DNA of 64,000 nt, taken from the NCBI GenBank assembly GCA_002471275.1, contig DKPQ01000021.1, forward strand, positions 1 to 64,000, read 5' to 3'. The notes beneath the pieces are model-generated. The model worked only from the letters and a program-made list of their open reading frames with translations. It was not told where the DNA came from and ran no database searches. The DNA comes from Flammeovirgaceae bacterium UBA7330. GTDB lineage: Bacteria; Bacteroidota; Bacteroidia; Cytophagales; Cyclobacteriaceae. The translations under genes were made by a program, and so were the position numbers. Below, one piece after another: positions 1 through 8,562 of this stretch; positions within the stretch are counted from its first letter, which is position 1, and the number at the start of each line of letters is the position of its first letter.

Positions 1-61
1 TGACACACTTAAATGAACATAACCGGGTTAAACCATATAAATCTAAATATTTTTCATCACT

Positions 62-220
62 CCTTGCCCCTTGCCCTTTCTCCTTGCTCCTTTCTCCTTG
101 CTCCTTGCTCCTTGCTCCTTTCTCCTTTCTCCTTTCTCCTTTCTCCCTGCCCCTTGCTCCTTGCCCCTTGCTCCTCCTGACTCCTGACTCCTGATTTCTG
201 ATTTCTGATTTCTGTATATC
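62..220. repeat. Pyrimidine-rich short-unit arrays upstream of the permease
   Basis: From about 62 to 175 the plus strand is built of variants of TCTCCTT, GCTCCTTGC and CCCTTGC. From about 176 to 213 it changes to seven-base units of the form (T/C)(T/C)CTGA(T/C). The array ends in CTGTATATC about 10 bases before the permease start codon, so any promoter overlaps its last units. The same heptamer family recurs before and after many genes in this window. No ORF was seen in it. Confidence 0.85.
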
Positions 221-228
221 TTACGATC

Positions 229-1530
229 ATGTCAGAAACTCAACTTCAACGCAAGCTTGGTCCTTTGATGCTATGGGGACTGGGTGTAGGATATGTCATC
301 TCTGGTATGTACTTCGGCTGGAACCTCGGCCTGGAACAGGGAGGAACCCTTGGACTCGGTGTGGCCACCATCTTCGTGATCATCATGTACCTCACATTTA
401 CATTTAGCTATACGGAGATGGCCTGTGCAATCCCAAAAGCAGGAGGCGCCTTCGATTATACACTACATGCATTGGGAAAAGACTGGGCCTTTTTTGCCGG
501 TATGGCACAAAACATCGAGTTCATCTTTGCACCACCGGCTATCGCCTTCGCCATTGGTGCTTACCTGAACCTCTTCTTTCCTTCTCTACCCATACTGGGC
601 ATCGCCATAGGTGCCTACCTGGTATTCACAGCCATCAATATCTACGGGGTCCATGCAGCAGCAGCTTTTGAACTCTTCGTGACCATTATTGCAGTTTGTG
701 GATTACTGCTTTTTTTCTTCGCAACAGGCTCATCATTCTCCATGGAAAACTTTACAAGCAATCCATTACCAAACGGTTGGTCGGGCATGTTTGCAGCTAT
801 CCCCTTTGCCATCTGGTTCTTCCTGGCCATTGAGGGTGTGGCGAATGTGGCGGAAGAGACCATCAATCCCCAAAAAAATGTACTGATCGGGTTCGGATCA
901 GCCATAGCTACCCTGGTAGCACTTTGTCTGTTGACTTTTGCCTTTTCTATTGGCGTGAACGGATGGGAAACAGTAGTCTATGACCCTGAAACAGGTGCGG
1001 CCTCTGACAGCCCGTTGCCCCTGGCACTTGCTCATGTGCTGGGAGCGGATACGCTGGTCTTCAAAGTGGTAAGCTTTATAGGATTATTTGGGTTGGTAGC
1101 ATCCTTCCATGGGATCATCCTGGCTGCAGGTCGTGCGACCTTCGAGTTTGGTCGGGTGGACTTTGGGCCATCTATCCTCGGGAAGATCAACCCAAGATTC
1201 AGCACTCCAACCAACGCCCTGATTTTCAATACCCTCATTGGTATCATCGCCTTGCTGACGGGAAAAACAGGAGAGATCATCACCATCGCATGCTTTGGTG
1301 CATTGTCACTTTATTCCATTTCTATGATCTCAATGATTGTGTTGAGGAAGAAACATCCGGAAATGGAAAGACCTTTCAAAGTGCCTTTTTATCCGGCTTC
1401 GCCTATCATCGCTTTGGTCATTGCTGTGATCGCGCTCATAGCTGTGACTATTTACAATCCCATGCTGGCTTTGATCTATTTCGCCATTCTGGGTGTGGCT
1501 TATGTATGGTTTAAAATGATTAGAAAGTAA
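229..1530 (+). CDS. Ethanolamine-type APC family permease
   Basis: This is a 433-residue polytopic inner-membrane transporter of the amino acid-polyamine-organocation (APC) superfamily, with about twelve hydrophobic segments. The N-terminal block KLGPLMLWGLGVGYVISG, then YFGWNLGLEQGG, and the later AIPKAGGAFDY match what is known of the ethanolamine permease subgroup (Eat type), which imports ethanolamine by proton coupling. The ATG at 229 puts the LGPL motif near residue 10, as in the family. The gene is separated from the gamma-glutamylation operon at 3724 by two minus-strand genes, and its 3' end overlaps the convergent gene by 11 bp. Its proposed partnership with that operon is inferred from substrate logic. 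Another small amine or amino acid remains possible as substrate. Confidence 0.85.
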   Translation: MSETQLQRKLGPLMLWGLGVGYVISGMYFGWNLGLEQGGTLGLGVATIFVIIMYLTFTFSYTEMACAIPKAGGAFDYTLHALGKDWAFFAGMAQNIEFIFAPPAIAFAIGAYLNLFFPSLPILGIAIGAYLVFTAINIYGVHAAAAFELFVTIIAVCGLLLFFFATGSSFSMENFTSNPLPNGWSGMFAAIPFAIWFFLAIEGVANVAEETINPQKNVLIGFGSAIATLVALCLLTFAFSIGVNGWETVVYDPETGAASDSPLPLALAHVLGADTLVFKVVSFIGLFGLVASFHGIILAAGRATFEFGRVDFGPSILGKINPRFSTPTNALIFNTLIGIIALLTGKTGEIITIACFGALSLYSISMISMIVLRKKHPEMERPFKVPFYPASPIIALVIAVIALIAVTIYNPMLALIYFAILGVAYVWFKMIRK

Positions 1531-2293
1531 ATTCTATCCGAAGAGCCATTCGGCGTTTCATTCTTTTCTCTGTGACAACTGTTTCTTCCCATGTCCACCA
1601 TTCAGGGTATGAATAAGTGATTTTGGCATCCTGACCCATACTACAGATGCTGATGGCCATCGCGCTTTCAGGGAAATTGAATTGGTAGCCAACTCCAGCT
1701 TGCCAGTAGATACCCCCGACCTCTTTTGTATTTTCATAGGCGGTATATGCCGAGTTTAAAAAGCCATAACCTGGCCGGAAAAAATAGAAAGGGGCAAGCC
1801 AACGCTGCATGATATAGCCCTTTAACTCTGCATAAACAGGAAAAGTAGAGATGTCTTCGAGCGCCTCAAAACCAATCCCAATACCTGCCCCCAGGTAAGG
1901 GTTAAACATGTACCCATTCACCAGGTTCAATGACAGGCCCGGGTTTGAATTTCCAAAACTCGAACCCAATCCAATGGTATGATAATACCCAGGTTCGATG
2001 CCGGAGAATGACCTTTCTTTTGACTTGACTACAGGGTGTTTCATTTTGTGAAACTGGATGTTTTCAATCCTGTTATGAGGGATGATCACCTCAGTTCCTT
2101 CAATGTTGAGATGAACTCCCAGTGAGTCGATGGATTGGAAAACAGGACCAACATACAGGCTGTTGTCTATCAACTCAACCCTCACATGCTGTTTTTCCTG
2201 GGCAAAGAGGCTTGCTGAAAAGAAAAAAGCAGCCGACAACAAGAGCCACCGGCTAAGATTTCTACGGTTACAACTCACTGGACGATATTTCAA
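1520..2293 (-). CDS. Predicted secreted outer-membrane beta-barrel protein
   Basis: The product is about 257 residues and I do not recognise its family. A signal peptide is visible (hydrophobic run WLLLSAAFFFSASLFAQ, cleavage after AQ). Next comes a short domain resembling a beta-rich patch (residues 30-80, with HVRVELIDNSLYVG). The C-terminal part is rich in glycine and aromatic residues with alternating hydrophobics and ends in IEFTF, a terminal phenylalanine typical of outer-membrane barrels. The start used is TTG at 2293, which overlaps the upstream gene by 26 bp; a GTG at 2278 is an alternative that still leaves the signal peptide intact. It is probably co-transcribed with the LVIVD lipoprotein. 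It converges on the permease gene with an 11-bp overlap. Confidence 0.6.
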   Translation of the reverse strand: MKYRPVSCNRRNLSRWLLLSAAFFFSASLFAQEKQHVRVELIDNSLYVGPVFQSIDSLGVHLNIEGTEVIIPHNRIENIQFHKMKHPVVKSKERSFSGIEPGYYHTIGLGSSFGNSNPGLSLNLVNGYMFNPYLGAGIGIGFEALEDISTFPVYAELKGYIMQRWLAPFYFFRPGYGFLNSAYTAYENTKEVGGIYWQAGVGYQFNFPESAMAISICSMGQDAKITYSYPEWWTWEETVVTEKRMKRRMALRIEFTF

Positions 2294-3575
2294 GTTTGCT
2301 GATAAACGTTATCTGAGCCGGATTACTATAGTCATATTGATATAAACCATCATTCCCAATCAGATAGAGAATGTCCTGGTAAGGAATGACGTCATAGGCA
2401 TCAATATCATCAATACTGGTAATGAAATTATGAGCAATCTTCATATCATCGGAAGCATCAAATACTTTTAGCCCTGACTTTCCTTCACAGATAAATAGCA
2501 TGTTATCATCTATTCCCAGTCCATGGGGACTTACCATAGGATATGCTGCAAGCAAATTGGGATTGGAAAGATTGGAAATATCAATTACTTCCAGCTGATT
2601 CAATGACCCCTGACAGGTTGTTCCGCTTCTCAAAGTCACATACGCCCGGTCTCCCTGAACCACTACAGGATCACAACTAAATATGTGCTCGTACTTGGTG
2701 ATCAATTCCGGATTGTCCGGAGAAGTATTGTCGAGGATGTACATCCCGGTTTGTGCACCTACAAAAAGATTTTGCTCATACGGGAATAAGGTTTCGATGT
2801 CCCAACCAAGTAAAAGCTCATTGAGTTTCACCGGATTGTCCCCGTCAGTGATATCAAAGGTGTGGATGGAGGTATTGTCAAGCGCATACAAGTAGTTGTT
2901 CACAATAGTATAGGTAGCCATAGAGCCTCCTATACCAGTGATATTTTGAGGTTGTGGGACCGAAGAAGACTCGGCCATCACCAATGCGTCATTACTATAT
3001 CCAAAGAATCCACCTCTGAAAACCGGTTCAAATTCACCGCCTACGTCTTCGACAGTAACTGAAATGGTTCTTACCGGCTCATAAGCGATGATCAACCCAC
3101 TGTCAAGATCTAATGTATAGTTATCACTGAAGTTTTCAAAGATCCCCTCTAACCTGCCCACTTCTGTTATCGCGTCCATATTACGGATGTCAATCACCAC
3201 TAGGTCGATATAGCTGTCTGCATAGAGCAGATCATTTCTAACCGAAAAACTAAAGTTCCCGGGTATCTCGATAAATTGCCTGGCGGCAGGAGATTGAGGG
3301 ACTGAATTGTCGATGATATGAATGCCATTTCCTGGCTCGTTGATCATGATCCAGTTTTTGTAGAGATAGATTTTGCCTCGTTCTTCGATTGGTTTTGGTG
3401 CAACAACATCAACGCCCTCCCGGAGCGATGCCAGCGAAAGATATACCGGTTCAAAGACAGTATATTCACGTGTGATTTCTACCCGATCCTGACAAGAAAT
3501 CAGGATCATTGAAGCGATGACAACGCCCATCATGATGATGGCTTTCTGAAGCGTAGTTGTTTGGTTTTTAATCAT
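2268..3575 (-). CDS. LVIVD-repeat beta-propeller lipoprotein
   Basis: The product is a surface or periplasmic lipoprotein of about 435 residues. The N-terminus is MIKNQTTTLQ followed by a hydrophobic stretch and a lipobox ending in Cys28 (ILISC). The rest consists of repeated blades with the pattern 'D-hydrophobic-S/T-x-P-x-x-P' (NGIHIIDNSVPQSPAA, YILDNTSPDNPEL, LEVIDISNLSNPNLL, LKVFDASDD), diagnostic for the LVIVD repeat family and a beta-propeller fold. The frame stays open to an ATG at 3638, but the start at 3575 places the signal sequence correctly, so I prefer it. Function is unknown; propellers of this type are common on Bacteroidota surfaces. It overlaps the downstream minus-strand gene by 26 bp. 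Confidence 0.75.
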   Translation of the reverse strand: MIKNQTTTLQKAIIMMGVVIASMILISCQDRVEITREYTVFEPVYLSLASLREGVDVVAPKPIEERGKIYLYKNWIMINEPGNGIHIIDNSVPQSPAARQFIEIPGNFSFSVRNDLLYADSYIDLVVIDIRNMDAITEVGRLEGIFENFSDNYTLDLDSGLIIAYEPVRTISVTVEDVGGEFEPVFRGGFFGYSNDALVMAESSSVPQPQNITGIGGSMATYTIVNNYLYALDNTSIHTFDITDGDNPVKLNELLLGWDIETLFPYEQNLFVGAQTGMYILDNTSPDNPELITKYEHIFSCDPVVVQGDRAYVTLRSGTTCQGSLNQLEVIDISNLSNPNLLAAYPMVSPHGLGIDDNMLFICEGKSGLKVFDASDDMKIAHNFITSIDDIDAYDVIPYQDILYLIGNDGLYQYDYSNPAQITFISKLEISSSEL

Positions 3576-3723
3576 TGGATATGGGTTTAGCAGTTGTGCA
3601 AGATGGTTTTCATCTATGGACACTGAATTCATCATCAAAGTTGGAATAGTTTAGGTATTAGAAAGATATATCAGTATTTTGGCTAAAATTGTGGAAACCA
3701 AAGAATAACCCTTCATTATCTCT

Positions 3724-5109
3724 ATGGCTGGTCTGGAAAATAAAGGCATACTTACACTAAATACCCTGAAACAACTTGTTGATAGCGAGGATATTACCAC
3801 AGTAATTGTTGCTTTTACAGATCATTATGGTAGACTCCTGGGAAAACGCTATGATGCGGATTTTTTTCTGGAAAGTGTGATCGATGAAGGTGCCCATGCC
3901 TGTGATTATTTGCTGACCACCGACATGGAGATGGAGCCGGTTCAGGGGTATGAAACAGCTAACTGGGAGCTGGGTTACGGAGACTTTCACCTGGAGCCGG
4001 ATTTTGGAACCTTAAGAAAAGCTGATTGGCTTCCACAGACCGCCATCGTACTTTGTGATATCAGAAGCGTAAAAGACCACCAGCCCGTTTTTACGGCTCC
4101 CAGGTCAATGCTCAGAAATCAGATTGCACAGCTGAATGAGTTGGGATATCAGTCCTCAGCTGCCTCCGAGTTAGAGTATTACCTTTTCGAAAATGATTTC
4201 AGGGAGGCCAATGAGCTGAAATATGACGACCTCAAGCCAGCAGGCTGGTACCTGGAGGATTACCACATTTTACAGGGAACCAGAACAGAGTTTTTTACTG
4301 CTGCAGCAAGAAGACATTTAAAGAATTCGGGCATCCCGGTTGAGAATAGTAAAGGGGAGTGGGGACTCGGTCAGCATGAGCTGAACGTACGATATGCCCT
4401 CACCCTGGAGATGGCAGACCGTCACGTTATTTTCAAGCAGTGCATGAAAGAACTGGCCGATCAGCTGGGAGTTTCCGTGACTTTCATGGCCAAGTTCCAT
4501 AAAGACCGTGCCGGGTCCAGCTGTCACATCCATATCAGCCTTTGGAAGCAGGGGAAAAATATTTTTGTGGGAGATAAAGATTTTGGCCCTGTCAAGGGAT
4601 CTGATGAGTTTGGCTGGTTCCTGGGAGGATGGATGAAATACGCTGCTGATGTCATGCCTTTCTATGCCCCTACGATCAATTCCTATAAACGCTTTGTGGA
4701 TGCGTCCTGGGCACCCACCAGGATCGCATGGAGCCGCGACAACCGCACTGCTGGTTTTCGTGTTGTGGGAGAGGGGAAAAGTCTTCGAATAGAATGTAGG
4801 ATCCCCGGAGCAGATTGTAATCCGTACCTGGCTTTTGCTGCTGCATTGGCATGTGGCCTACGGGGACTAAAAGAAAAAATCACCCCACCTGATTGTTTTA
4901 CAGGAGATGTATATGCGGCCAAAGACTTACCAATGGTACCCATGACACTCAAAGAAGCCACCCTTCGGTTTAAGCAAAGTGATTTTGCTAAATCGGCTTT
5001 CGGCGATAAAGTTCATCAACATTACACCCATTTTTTTGAAAAAGAGATTGAAGCTTTCGAGTCCAGCGTGACAGACTGGGAACGAAAACGATATTTTGAA
5101 CAGATCTAA
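3724..5109 (+). CDS. Glutamine synthetase-like gamma-glutamylamide ligase
   Basis: This 461-residue cytoplasmic enzyme belongs to the GlnA superfamily but to the amine-glutamylating branch (PuuA/GlnT/IpuC/GlnA4-like). It is predicted to join glutamate to a primary amine using ATP. Visible catalytic blocks are SELEYYLF (149-156, metal-binding glutamates), GEWGLGQHELNV (211-222), GSSCHIHISLW (264-274, ATP/metal histidines) and RIECRIPGADCNPYLAFAA (355-373, arginine and glutamate of the active site). True glutamine synthetase usually has a different context and a Tyr adenylylation loop, which is not evident here. Its neighbours (SDR, ALDH, amidotransferase) are those of gamma-glutamyl amine catabolism, and the ethanolamine permease upstream suggests ethanolamine as substrate. 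The start is ATG with no Shine-Dalgarno sequence. The exact amine is inferred. Confidence 0.85.
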   Translation: MAGLENKGILTLNTLKQLVDSEDITTVIVAFTDHYGRLLGKRYDADFFLESVIDEGAHACDYLLTTDMEMEPVQGYETANWELGYGDFHLEPDFGTLRKADWLPQTAIVLCDIRSVKDHQPVFTAPRSMLRNQIAQLNELGYQSSAASELEYYLFENDFREANELKYDDLKPAGWYLEDYHILQGTRTEFFTAAARRHLKNSGIPVENSKGEWGLGQHELNVRYALTLEMADRHVIFKQCMKELADQLGVSVTFMAKFHKDRAGSSCHIHISLWKQGKNIFVGDKDFGPVKGSDEFGWFLGGWMKYAADVMPFYAPTINSYKRFVDASWAPTRIAWSRDNRTAGFRVVGEGKSLRIECRIPGADCNPYLAFAAALACGLRGLKEKITPPDCFTGDVYAAKDLPMVPMTLKEATLRFKQSDFAKSAFGDKVHQHYTHFFEKEIEAFESSVTDWERKRYFEQI

Positions 5110-5125
5110 TATTTGAGTAAATCAC

Positions 5126-5899
5126 ATGAGACTAAAGGACAAAGTTGCCCTGATCACAGGGGGTAGTAGTGGTATTGGAAAAGAGGCCGCTATTTTATTT
5201 GCGAAAGAAGGAGCTAAAATCGTACTGGTAGATATCAATGACGGTGGCGCAAATGAGGTGGTCAAAGAAATCAAAGAACTTGGATTTGATGTTGTATTTC
5301 ATCGTACAGATATCAGTAATCCAGCGGGAGTGGAACAAATGGTGATGTTAGCGGAAGATACCTATGGAAAGCTGGATATCCTGTTCAATAATGCCGGGAT
5401 CATGCTTTCGACAGATGACACAGCCGAAGCTACCGACCTCGAGACCTGGGATATGACCATGAATGTGAACGTAAAAGGGGTTTTTCTGGGTTGTAAATAT
5501 GGGATTCCTGCCATGAGACGGGCAGGAGGAGGTTCTATCATTAATACGGCCTCTTTTGTGGCGAGGATGGGAGCTGCAACACCCCAGATAGCTTACACGG
5601 CAAGCAAAGGAGCTGTGCTTTCTATGACACGGGAGCTTGCTGTGGTTCATGCCAAAGAAAATATCCGGGTGAATGCACTCTGTCCGGGACCGTTAAAGAC
5701 AGATCTGTTGATGAAGTTTTTGGATACCGAAGAGAAAAAACAAAGACGTTTGGTTCATATACCTATGGGACGATTTGGTGAAAGTAAGGAGATGGCTCAG
5801 GCAGCTCTATACCTGGCCTCCGATGAGTCATCTTATATCACAGGAAGTGAATTCCTGGTAGACGGTGGTATCTCTGCAGCCTATGTAACCCCTGAATAG
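5126..5899 (+). CDS. SDR family NAD(P)-dependent alcohol dehydrogenase
   Basis: This 257-residue classical short-chain dehydrogenase has the cofactor motif TGGSSGIG at 11-18, the NNAG motif at 88-91, catalytic Ser143, Tyr157 and Lys161 (YTASK), and the C-terminal SGSEFLVDGG-like segment (ITGSEFLVDGG). An aspartate in LVDIND after beta-2 suggests NAD preference. It lies 16 bp after the ligase gene and 9 bp before the aldehyde dehydrogenase gene, so it is part of the same transcript. In the proposed pathway it would oxidise the hydroxyl of gamma-glutamylethanolamide to the aldehyde. The family is certain. The substrate is inferred from position between ligase and aldehyde dehydrogenase. Confidence 0.85.
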   Translation: MRLKDKVALITGGSSGIGKEAAILFAKEGAKIVLVDINDGGANEVVKEIKELGFDVVFHRTDISNPAGVEQMVMLAEDTYGKLDILFNNAGIMLSTDDTAEATDLETWDMTMNVNVKGVFLGCKYGIPAMRRAGGGSIINTASFVARMGAATPQIAYTASKGAVLSMTRELAVVHAKENIRVNALCPGPLKTDLLMKFLDTEEKKQRRLVHIPMGRFGESKEMAQAALYLASDESSYITGSEFLVDGGISAAYVTPE

Positions 5900-5908
5900 A
5901 ATAAAACG

Positions 5909-7291
5909 ATGGCAAGGTTTGAGATCATTAGCCCTGTAGACGGGTCAGTGTTTGCTGAGCGTAATTATGCTACCGAGAATGAGATTGAAACAGCCCTGGA
6001 GGAGGCAGCATCCGCATTTACACACTGGCGGAGAACTCCGTTAAGTGAACGTGTCGCTTTGTGCCAGGCAGTAGTCGATTATTTCAAGACACATGCTGCA
6101 GCATGGGGTGAAGAACTTTCCTGGCAGATGGGAAGACCAATAGTTTACACTCCTAATGAGATCACTGGAGGGTTTGTGGAGCGGGCACAGGCCATGATTG
6201 CGATGGCTGAGCAAGGGCTTAAGGAGATCCGAATTCCTGAAAAAAATGGCTTTACACGATATATCAAGAAGGAGCCTCTGGGGACCATTTTGGTCTTGGC
6301 TCCCTGGAATTACCCTTACCTGACAGCTGTCAATGCGGTGATCCCGGCTATTCTCGCAGGCAACACTGTGATATTGAAATTTGCCGACCAGACCGCCCTC
6401 TGTGCAGAGCGATTTAGCGAAGCATTTGAAGCTTCGGGTGCACCAAAAGGGGTTTTTCAATCAATACACATGACACATGATCAGGTGGCTAAAGTGGTAG
6501 ACGATCATCGTGTCGCACATGTGGGTTTTACCGGATCGGTAGAAGGAGGGAAGGCAGTGAGACGAGCCATCCAAAATAGATTTACAGGTATCGGGCTGGA
6601 GCTGGGAGGAAAAGATCCGGCTTACGTCACCGAAGATGCGGACCTGGCCCAGGCTGTTGAGAACCTGGTTGATGGAGCGTTTTTTAACTCGGGACAGTCC
6701 TGCTGCGGTGTGGAGCGAATCTACGTCCATGAAAGTCGGTTCGATGATTTTGTGACCGAATTCGTCAGGCTAACACGGCAATACAAACTAGGCAATCCGC
6801 TGGCGAAAGAAACTACCCTCGGGCCGATGGTCCGGGTGGCAAATGCAAGAAACGCCATCTCACATGCAGAAGATGCTATCAGGAAGGGAGCAAAGGCTTT
6901 GATTGAGAAAGGTGAGTTCCCGGATCATCCGTTGCCGTACCTGGCTCCTCAGGTATTGGTCAATGTTAGCCATGAGATGCTGGTGATGACTCAAGAAAGT
7001 TTTGCCCCGATGGTAGGTATCATGTCGGTAAAAGATGATCAGGAGGCTATTCATTTGATGAATGATAGCAAGTACGGGCTTACCGCATCTATCTGGACAA
7101 AAGACCGGGATAGAGCAGTCCGGATCGGTGACCACGTGGATACGGGCACCTGGTTCATGAATCGGTGCGATTACCTGGACCCTGAGCTTAGCTGGACTGG
7201 TGTAAAGGATTCCGGACGAGGGTGCACGCTTTCGGTGCTGGGATTTGATTACCTCACCAGGCCCAAGTCGTACCATCTAAAACACGGATAG
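5909..7291 (+). CDS. Aldehyde dehydrogenase family protein
   Basis: This 460-residue NAD(P)-dependent aldehyde dehydrogenase is slightly shorter than the usual 480-500. Key residues are visible: Asn134 in APWNYPY, Lys157 in VILKFAD, the glycine-rich FTGSVEGG near 207-214, general base Glu231 in LELGGKDP, nucleophile Cys265 in NSGQSCCGVER, and SFAP near the C-terminus. Predicted role: oxidation of a gamma-glutamyl aminoaldehyde to the acid (gamma-glutamylglycine if the starting amine is ethanolamine). This corresponds to the place of PuuC in putrescine utilisation. The stop codon is followed directly by the ATG of the amidotransferase gene with no spacer, which argues for translational coupling. 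Confidence 0.88.
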   Translation: MARFEIISPVDGSVFAERNYATENEIETALEEAASAFTHWRRTPLSERVALCQAVVDYFKTHAAAWGEELSWQMGRPIVYTPNEITGGFVERAQAMIAMAEQGLKEIRIPEKNGFTRYIKKEPLGTILVLAPWNYPYLTAVNAVIPAILAGNTVILKFADQTALCAERFSEAFEASGAPKGVFQSIHMTHDQVAKVVDDHRVAHVGFTGSVEGGKAVRRAIQNRFTGIGLELGGKDPAYVTEDADLAQAVENLVDGAFFNSGQSCCGVERIYVHESRFDDFVTEFVRLTRQYKLGNPLAKETTLGPMVRVANARNAISHAEDAIRKGAKALIEKGEFPDHPLPYLAPQVLVNVSHEMLVMTQESFAPMVGIMSVKDDQEAIHLMNDSKYGLTASIWTKDRDRAVRIGDHVDTGTWFMNRCDYLDPELSWTGVKDSGRGCTLSVLGFDYLTRPKSYHLKHG

Positions 7292-7981
7292 ATGAAGCTG
7301 GCATTGCTCGTTTGCGATCATGTGGCGAAGCCTTTTGATGAGGTCCACGGCACCTATCCCATCATGTTTGATCGTTTGCTGGGTATGCCTGCCAATGCTT
7401 ATTTTGTCTGCGACAATCAGTTTCCGGAGATCAAAGACTATGATGGCTTTGTAGTTACAGGATCGAAAAGGTCTGTCTACGAAAAGGAAGAATGGATCAG
7501 TGAGTTGATCAGGCTTACGAGGGAGGTGGCTGAGACCAATAAGAAATATGTCGGGCTATGTTTTGGGCACCAGGTCATAGGTGAGGCACTTGGAGGCAAG
7601 GTGACCAAATCCAATGAAGGATACCTGATCGGAGTGCATGAGCATAGCATTACCAAGCCTGCCCCCTGGATGGATCCCGTCTCGAATGACTTCAATATAT
7701 TAATGCTTTGCCAGGATCAGATCTCATTGCTTCCAGAGAAGACCGTAGTGCACGCCTCATCACCCAGATGCCCTCATGGCATGATCAGTATAGACAACCG
7801 GATCCTGGGCATTCAGGGGCACCCGGAGTTTACCAGGGAGTACAATCAGGACGTCTTCCAATCCAGAATAGAAAGGATTGGGAGGGAAAGGGTAGAAGAG
7901 GCCATTATAAGTATGCAGAAAGAGGTTCATACTACTTTGCTTAGCCAATGGATCAAAAATTTCCTAAATTTCACCCAATAA
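7292..7981 (+). CDS. Class I glutamine amidotransferase / gamma-glutamyl hydrolase
   Basis: This 229-residue GATase1 domain protein has a nucleophile elbow YVGLCFGHQ with Cys90, and His177 and Glu179 in QGHPEF complete the triad. No synthase domain is attached, so it is a stand-alone hydrolase of the GMP-synthase-like type. By context it would cleave the gamma-glutamyl bond of the oxidised product and release glutamate (the job of PuuD, although PuuD is a C26-type enzyme). The ATG abuts the preceding stop codon. The last codons read ACC CAA TAA and run directly into an AACCTAAT/AACCCAAT-type array, as in two other genes of this window (see findings). Confidence 0.8.
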   Translation: MKLALLVCDHVAKPFDEVHGTYPIMFDRLLGMPANAYFVCDNQFPEIKDYDGFVVTGSKRSVYEKEEWISELIRLTREVAETNKKYVGLCFGHQVIGEALGGKVTKSNEGYLIGVHEHSITKPAPWMDPVSNDFNILMLCQDQISLLPEKTVVHASSPRCPHGMISIDNRILGIQGHPEFTREYNQDVFQSRIERIGRERVEEAIISMQKEVHTTLLSQWIKNFLNFTQ

Positions 7982-8121
7982 CCTAATGTGTCAACCGACG
8001 CGTTGACCGAAGCTTTGCGAAGGTTAAAGCCTTGGCCAAGGTGGAATAACCCAATAACCCAATAACCCAATAACCCAATAACCCATTAACTCATTAACCC
8101 TCTAACTCAACAACCAAACCA
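7982..8121. repeat. AACCCAAT octamer array with a hairpin repeat
   Basis: Directly after the amidotransferase stop codon the sequence carries a CGACGCG/GACCGAAGC hairpin-type repeat (7990-8045), then about nine octamer units of the form AACCCAAT, AACCCATT or AACTCATT up to 8113. Each unit contains a TAA, so successive units place stops in all three plus-strand frames. The array ends about 8 bases before the DUF2214 start codon. No ORF was seen. Confidence 0.8.
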
Positions 8122-8562
8122 ATGACCGAATTCATCATCGTTAAATACCTCCACTTCCTGGGCATCTTTGGTGTGGTAGGAACATTGCTCATCGAACTAT
8201 TCTATGTAAAGTCTGCTATGAGTCGGGAACAAATATCGAGGATCTCTAAAATCGATGGGATCTATGGGTTGAGTGCGATCATTGTTTTATTTGCCGGCCT
8301 CACCATGTGGTTTTGGGTGGGTAAGCCTGCCGAGTTGTATTCCAGGAACTGGATATTTCATACCAAGGTCACATTGTTTATCGCGGTGGGGATACTTTCC
8401 ATTTTTCCCACGGTGTTCTTCCTGAAACAGCGCAAAGGCAATCCTGGTGATGAAGTCGACATCCCTTCAAAAATCATCAACATGATTCGCCTGGAAGTCT
8501 TTTTACTGTTTATCATCCCTCTTCTGGCCGTCCTCATGGCCAATGGGATAGGAGGGTTTTGA
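8122..8562 (+). CDS. DUF2214 family membrane protein
   Basis: This is a 146-residue membrane protein with four predicted helices (about 5-27, 48-68, 82-101 and 123-142). The pattern VKYLHFLGIFGVVGTLLIE, TMWFWVGKPAE and WIFHTKVTLF is that of the DUF2214 family, small inner-membrane proteins of unknown function with conserved histidines that could bind haem or metal. It stands alone between two repeat regions, so the neighbours give no functional clue. The ATG start is the first in frame and lies just after the octamer array. Confidence 0.75.
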   Translation: MTEFIIVKYLHFLGIFGVVGTLLIELFYVKSAMSREQISRISKIDGIYGLSAIIVLFAGLTMWFWVGKPAELYSRNWIFHTKVTLFIAVGILSIFPTVFFLKQRKGNPGDEVDIPSKIINMIRLEVFLLFIIPLLAVLMANGIGGF

